A stretch of DNA of 64,000 bases from Saccharopolyspora aridisoli (GTDB lineage: Bacteria; Actinomycetota; Actinomycetes; Mycobacteriales; Pseudonocardiaceae). Position numbers and translations under genes: made by a program. The notes below the pieces were generated by a model, which was not told where the DNA came from, ran no database searches, and worked only from the letters and a program-made list of their open reading frames with translations. Location of the stretch: the NCBI RefSeq assembly GCF_004348445.1, contig NZ_SMKV01000002.1:62001-126000 (forward strand). Reading direction: 5' to 3'. How positions within the stretch are numbered: the stretch's first letter is position 1; each line of letters starts with the position of its first letter. Of the stretch, positions 62,344 to 64,000 are shown piece after piece.

Positions 62344-64000
62344 CGCTTCTCCTTGGAGACCAGGGTGAGCACGTCGTACTTGGCGACGGACTCCTGGTTG
62401 TCGGTGGTCACGTCGGCATCCCAGCGGACTTCGCCGTAGTCAGCGTTCTCGCGGGGCGTGATCTGCTTGCACGTCAAGGTCACGGTCAGTGCATCGCCGG
62501 GCTTGACCGGCGTGAGGAACCGCAGGTTCTCCAGTCCGTAGTTGGCCAGCACCGGTCCGGGCTCAGGCGACACGAACAGACCAGCCGCGAAGGAGACGAC
62601 CAGGTACCCGTGCGCGACGATGCCACCGAACAGCGGGTTCTCCCGGGCAGCGTCTTCGTCGGTGTGCGCGTAGAAGGTGTCGCCGGTGAACTCCGCGAAG
62701 TGCGCGACGTCCGCATCGGTGACCTGGCGCGGGCCGGCCACCACCGAGTCGCCGATCTTGAGTTCGGCCAGAGACTTCCGGAACGGGTGGACGCCGTCGG
62801 TGGCACGAGGGGCGCCTTCCACCCATCGTCCGGTGACCTGGGACAGCACCGCTGGGCTGCCCTGCACCGCGGTGCGCTGCATGTGGTGGAGCACGCCGCG
62901 AATGCCGCCCATCTCCTCACCACCACCGGCGCGACCGGGACCGCCGTGCACGAGCGCCGGCATCGGCGAACCGTGTCCGGTGGACTCCTTCGCGTCATCC
63001 GCATCGAGCACCAGCAGCCGGCCGTGCCAGGGCGCGACGCCGAGCACGACGTCGCGGGCGAACTGGGCATCCCCGCTCACCACGGAGCCAACCAGGCTCC
63101 CCTGGCCGCGCGCGGCGTAATCAACGACCTGCTCCACCGAGGTGTAGGGCATGAGCGTCGACACGGGTCCGAACGCCTCGACCTCGTGCGGTTCTGCTCG
63201 ACCGGGGTCCGCCTTGAGCAGTACCGGTGAGATGAAGGCTCCCTTTTCGGCATCGGCGTCGAACACCTCGACCTGCTCAGGGTCGCCGAAGACGATGTCG
63301 CCCGCGCCCTGCAACGCCTTCAGGGACCGGCGGACCTCCTCGCGCTGTTCGAGGCTCGCCAGCGCTCCCATGCGAACGTCAGCGTTGGCCGGGTTTCCGA
63401 CCTTGACCTTCGCCAGGCGCTCACCTGCCGCCTCGGCGACGTCGTCGAGCAGCTCCGCCGGGACGAAAGCCCTCCGAATTGCGGTGCACTTCTGGCCGGC
63501 CTTGACGGTCATCTCGGTGACCAGCTGCTTGACGTAGAGGTCGAATTCGGCAGTACCCGGCTTGGCGTCCGGTCCGAGGATCGAGCAGTTGAGCGAGTCG
63601 GCTTCGGCGTTGAAGCGCACCGAGTTGCGCACAATGGCCGGGTGAGCGCGCAGCTTCTGCGCGGTGGACGCCGAGCCGGTGAACGACACGAGGTCTTGCG
63701 CGGTGACGTGGTCGAGGAGGTCCCCTGCGCTTCCGCTGATCAGCTGCAGCGACCCTTCGGGAATGAGCCCGGACTCCACGATCAGCTCCACGAGCTTCTC
63801 GGTGAGGTAGGCGGTCTGGCTTGCCGGCTTGACCAGGCTGGGCACGCCGGCGAGGAAGGCCGGAGCGAACTTCTCCAGCGGCCCCCACACGGGGAAGTTG
63901 AAGGCGTTGATCTGCACTGCGACGCCACGCAGCGGCGTGGCGATGTGCTGGCCGAGGAAGGTGCCGCCCTTGCTGAGCGGTTCGACGTCCCCATCGACGT
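62340..64000 (-). CDS. paaZ: Oxepin-CoA hydrolase / 3-oxo-5,6-dehydrosuberyl-CoA semialdehyde dehydrogenase PaaZ (5' end outside window)
   Basis: Partial: the frame is open to the window edge, so the N-terminus is missing. The upstream residues ([18 protein letters not shown], then [13 protein letters not shown]) are family-typical, showing that the GTG at 63917 is not the start. ALDH domain has catalytic Cys in [14 protein letters not shown] and Glu in FNAEADSLN. The C-terminal R-hydratase (MaoC) domain has [19 protein letters not shown] and [13 protein letters not shown]. The bifunctional enzyme opens the oxepin ring, then oxidises the aldehyde. First visible gene of the operon. Confidence 0.95.
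   Translation of the reverse strand, partial: VDGDVEPLSKGGTFLGQHIATPLRGVAVQINAFNFPVWGPLEKFAPAFLAGVPSLVKPASQTAYLTEKLVELIVESGLIPEGSLQLISGSAGDLLDHVTAQDLVSFTGSASTAQKLRAHPAIVRNSVRFNAEADSLNCSILGPDAKPGTAEFDLYVKQLVTEMTVKAGQKCTAIRRAFVPAELLDDVAEAAGERLAKVKVGNPANADVRMGALASLEQREEVRRSLKALQGAGDIVFGDPEQVEVFDADAEKGAFISPVLLKADPGRAEPHEVEAFGPVSTLMPYTSVEQVVDYAARGQGSLVGSVVSGDAQFARDVVLGVAPWHGRLLVLDADDAKESTGHGSPMPALVHGGPGRAGGGEEMGGIRGVLHHMQRTAVQGSPAVLSQVTGRWVEGAPRATDGVHPFRKSLAELKIGDSVVAGPRQVTDADVAHFAEFTGDTFYAHTDEDAARENPLFGGIVAHGYLVVSFAAGLFVSPEPGPVLANYGLENLRFLTPVKPGDALTVTLTCKQITPRENADYGEVRWDADVTTDNQESVAKYDVLTLVSKEKR

Noticed and set aside
62340-63917. paaZ starting at GTG 63917
   Set aside because: The frame stays open with family-typical residues to the window edge, so this is an internal codon.

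Overview
The window is 64 kb of a high-GC actinobacterial chromosome. Strong G/C third-position bias, frequent GTG and TTG starts, NucS in place of MutS/MutL, an Asp-type MurA, a DivIVA-like polarity protein and the conserved block rho-rpmE-prfA-prmC-tsaC-wecA-atp all point to Actinomycetia. Several details (a Rho rich in Arg/Asp/Asn, DUF3558 lipoprotein, PT-motif tails) fit Pseudonocardiales, perhaps a Saccharopolyspora-like organism. That last step is inference from memory of families, not a search result.

Layout. 0-30 kb is mixed housekeeping and accessory metabolism: a solitary TipAS-like domain protein, DinB, a thiolase, methylmalonyl-CoA epimerase, a Tat-type penicillin-acylase-family enzyme with a TetR regulator, a DivIVA/Scy-like coiled-coil protein, two alpha/beta hydrolases, a nonsense-mutated GNAT gene, a lipoprotein coupled to a zinc-finger protein, the PTS-dependent dihydroxyacetone kinase (DhaKLM, HPr fused to DhaM), an aldehyde dehydrogenase, a sodium:solute symporter with a small membrane partner, NucS, an amino-acid permease, a Nudix enzyme, MurA and the PduO-type cobalamin adenosyltransferase. 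28.7-38.4 kb is the F1Fo ATP synthase operon (minus strand, DUF2550 at its 3' end, WecA and AtpI-like at its 5' end). 38.5-46 kb holds tsaC, a plus-strand alpha/beta hydrolase with a disordered tail, prmC, prfA, rpmE and rho. 46.8-53.3 kb is argS-lysA-hom-thrC-thrB. 53.5-56 kb is a DUF3105/DUF305 surface pair facing a CDF metal exporter. tRNA-Arg(CCG) at 56.2 kb is followed by a small disturbed segment (IS110 transposase remnant, cupin, ATP-dependent ligase-like gene). 58.6-64 kb is the phenylacetate operon paaZABCDE, with paaZ running off the window edge.

The most unusual feature is not a gene. A 24-bp element (left half GAGCAWGGGAACC, right half TTCCTGTCACC, with drift) occurs about 24 times, nearly always between genes. 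It is often exactly at a stop codon, sometimes in inverted pairs or in tandem clusters, and mostly (19 of 24) in one orientation. It behaves like a REP/BIME-type repeat and is absent from the long operons. One copy seems to lie inside paaD. I do not recognise it as a described family.

Functional links: thiolase, epimerase and cobalamin adenosyltransferase belong to acyl-CoA/propionyl-CoA metabolism, and the paa operon feeds acetyl-CoA and succinyl-CoA. DhaKLM and the aldehyde dehydrogenase handle C3 compounds and aldehydes. Two GNAT genes are broken and an IS110 fragment is decayed, so local gene loss is under way beside well-preserved core operons. I see no CRISPR array, prophage or intact insertion sequence.
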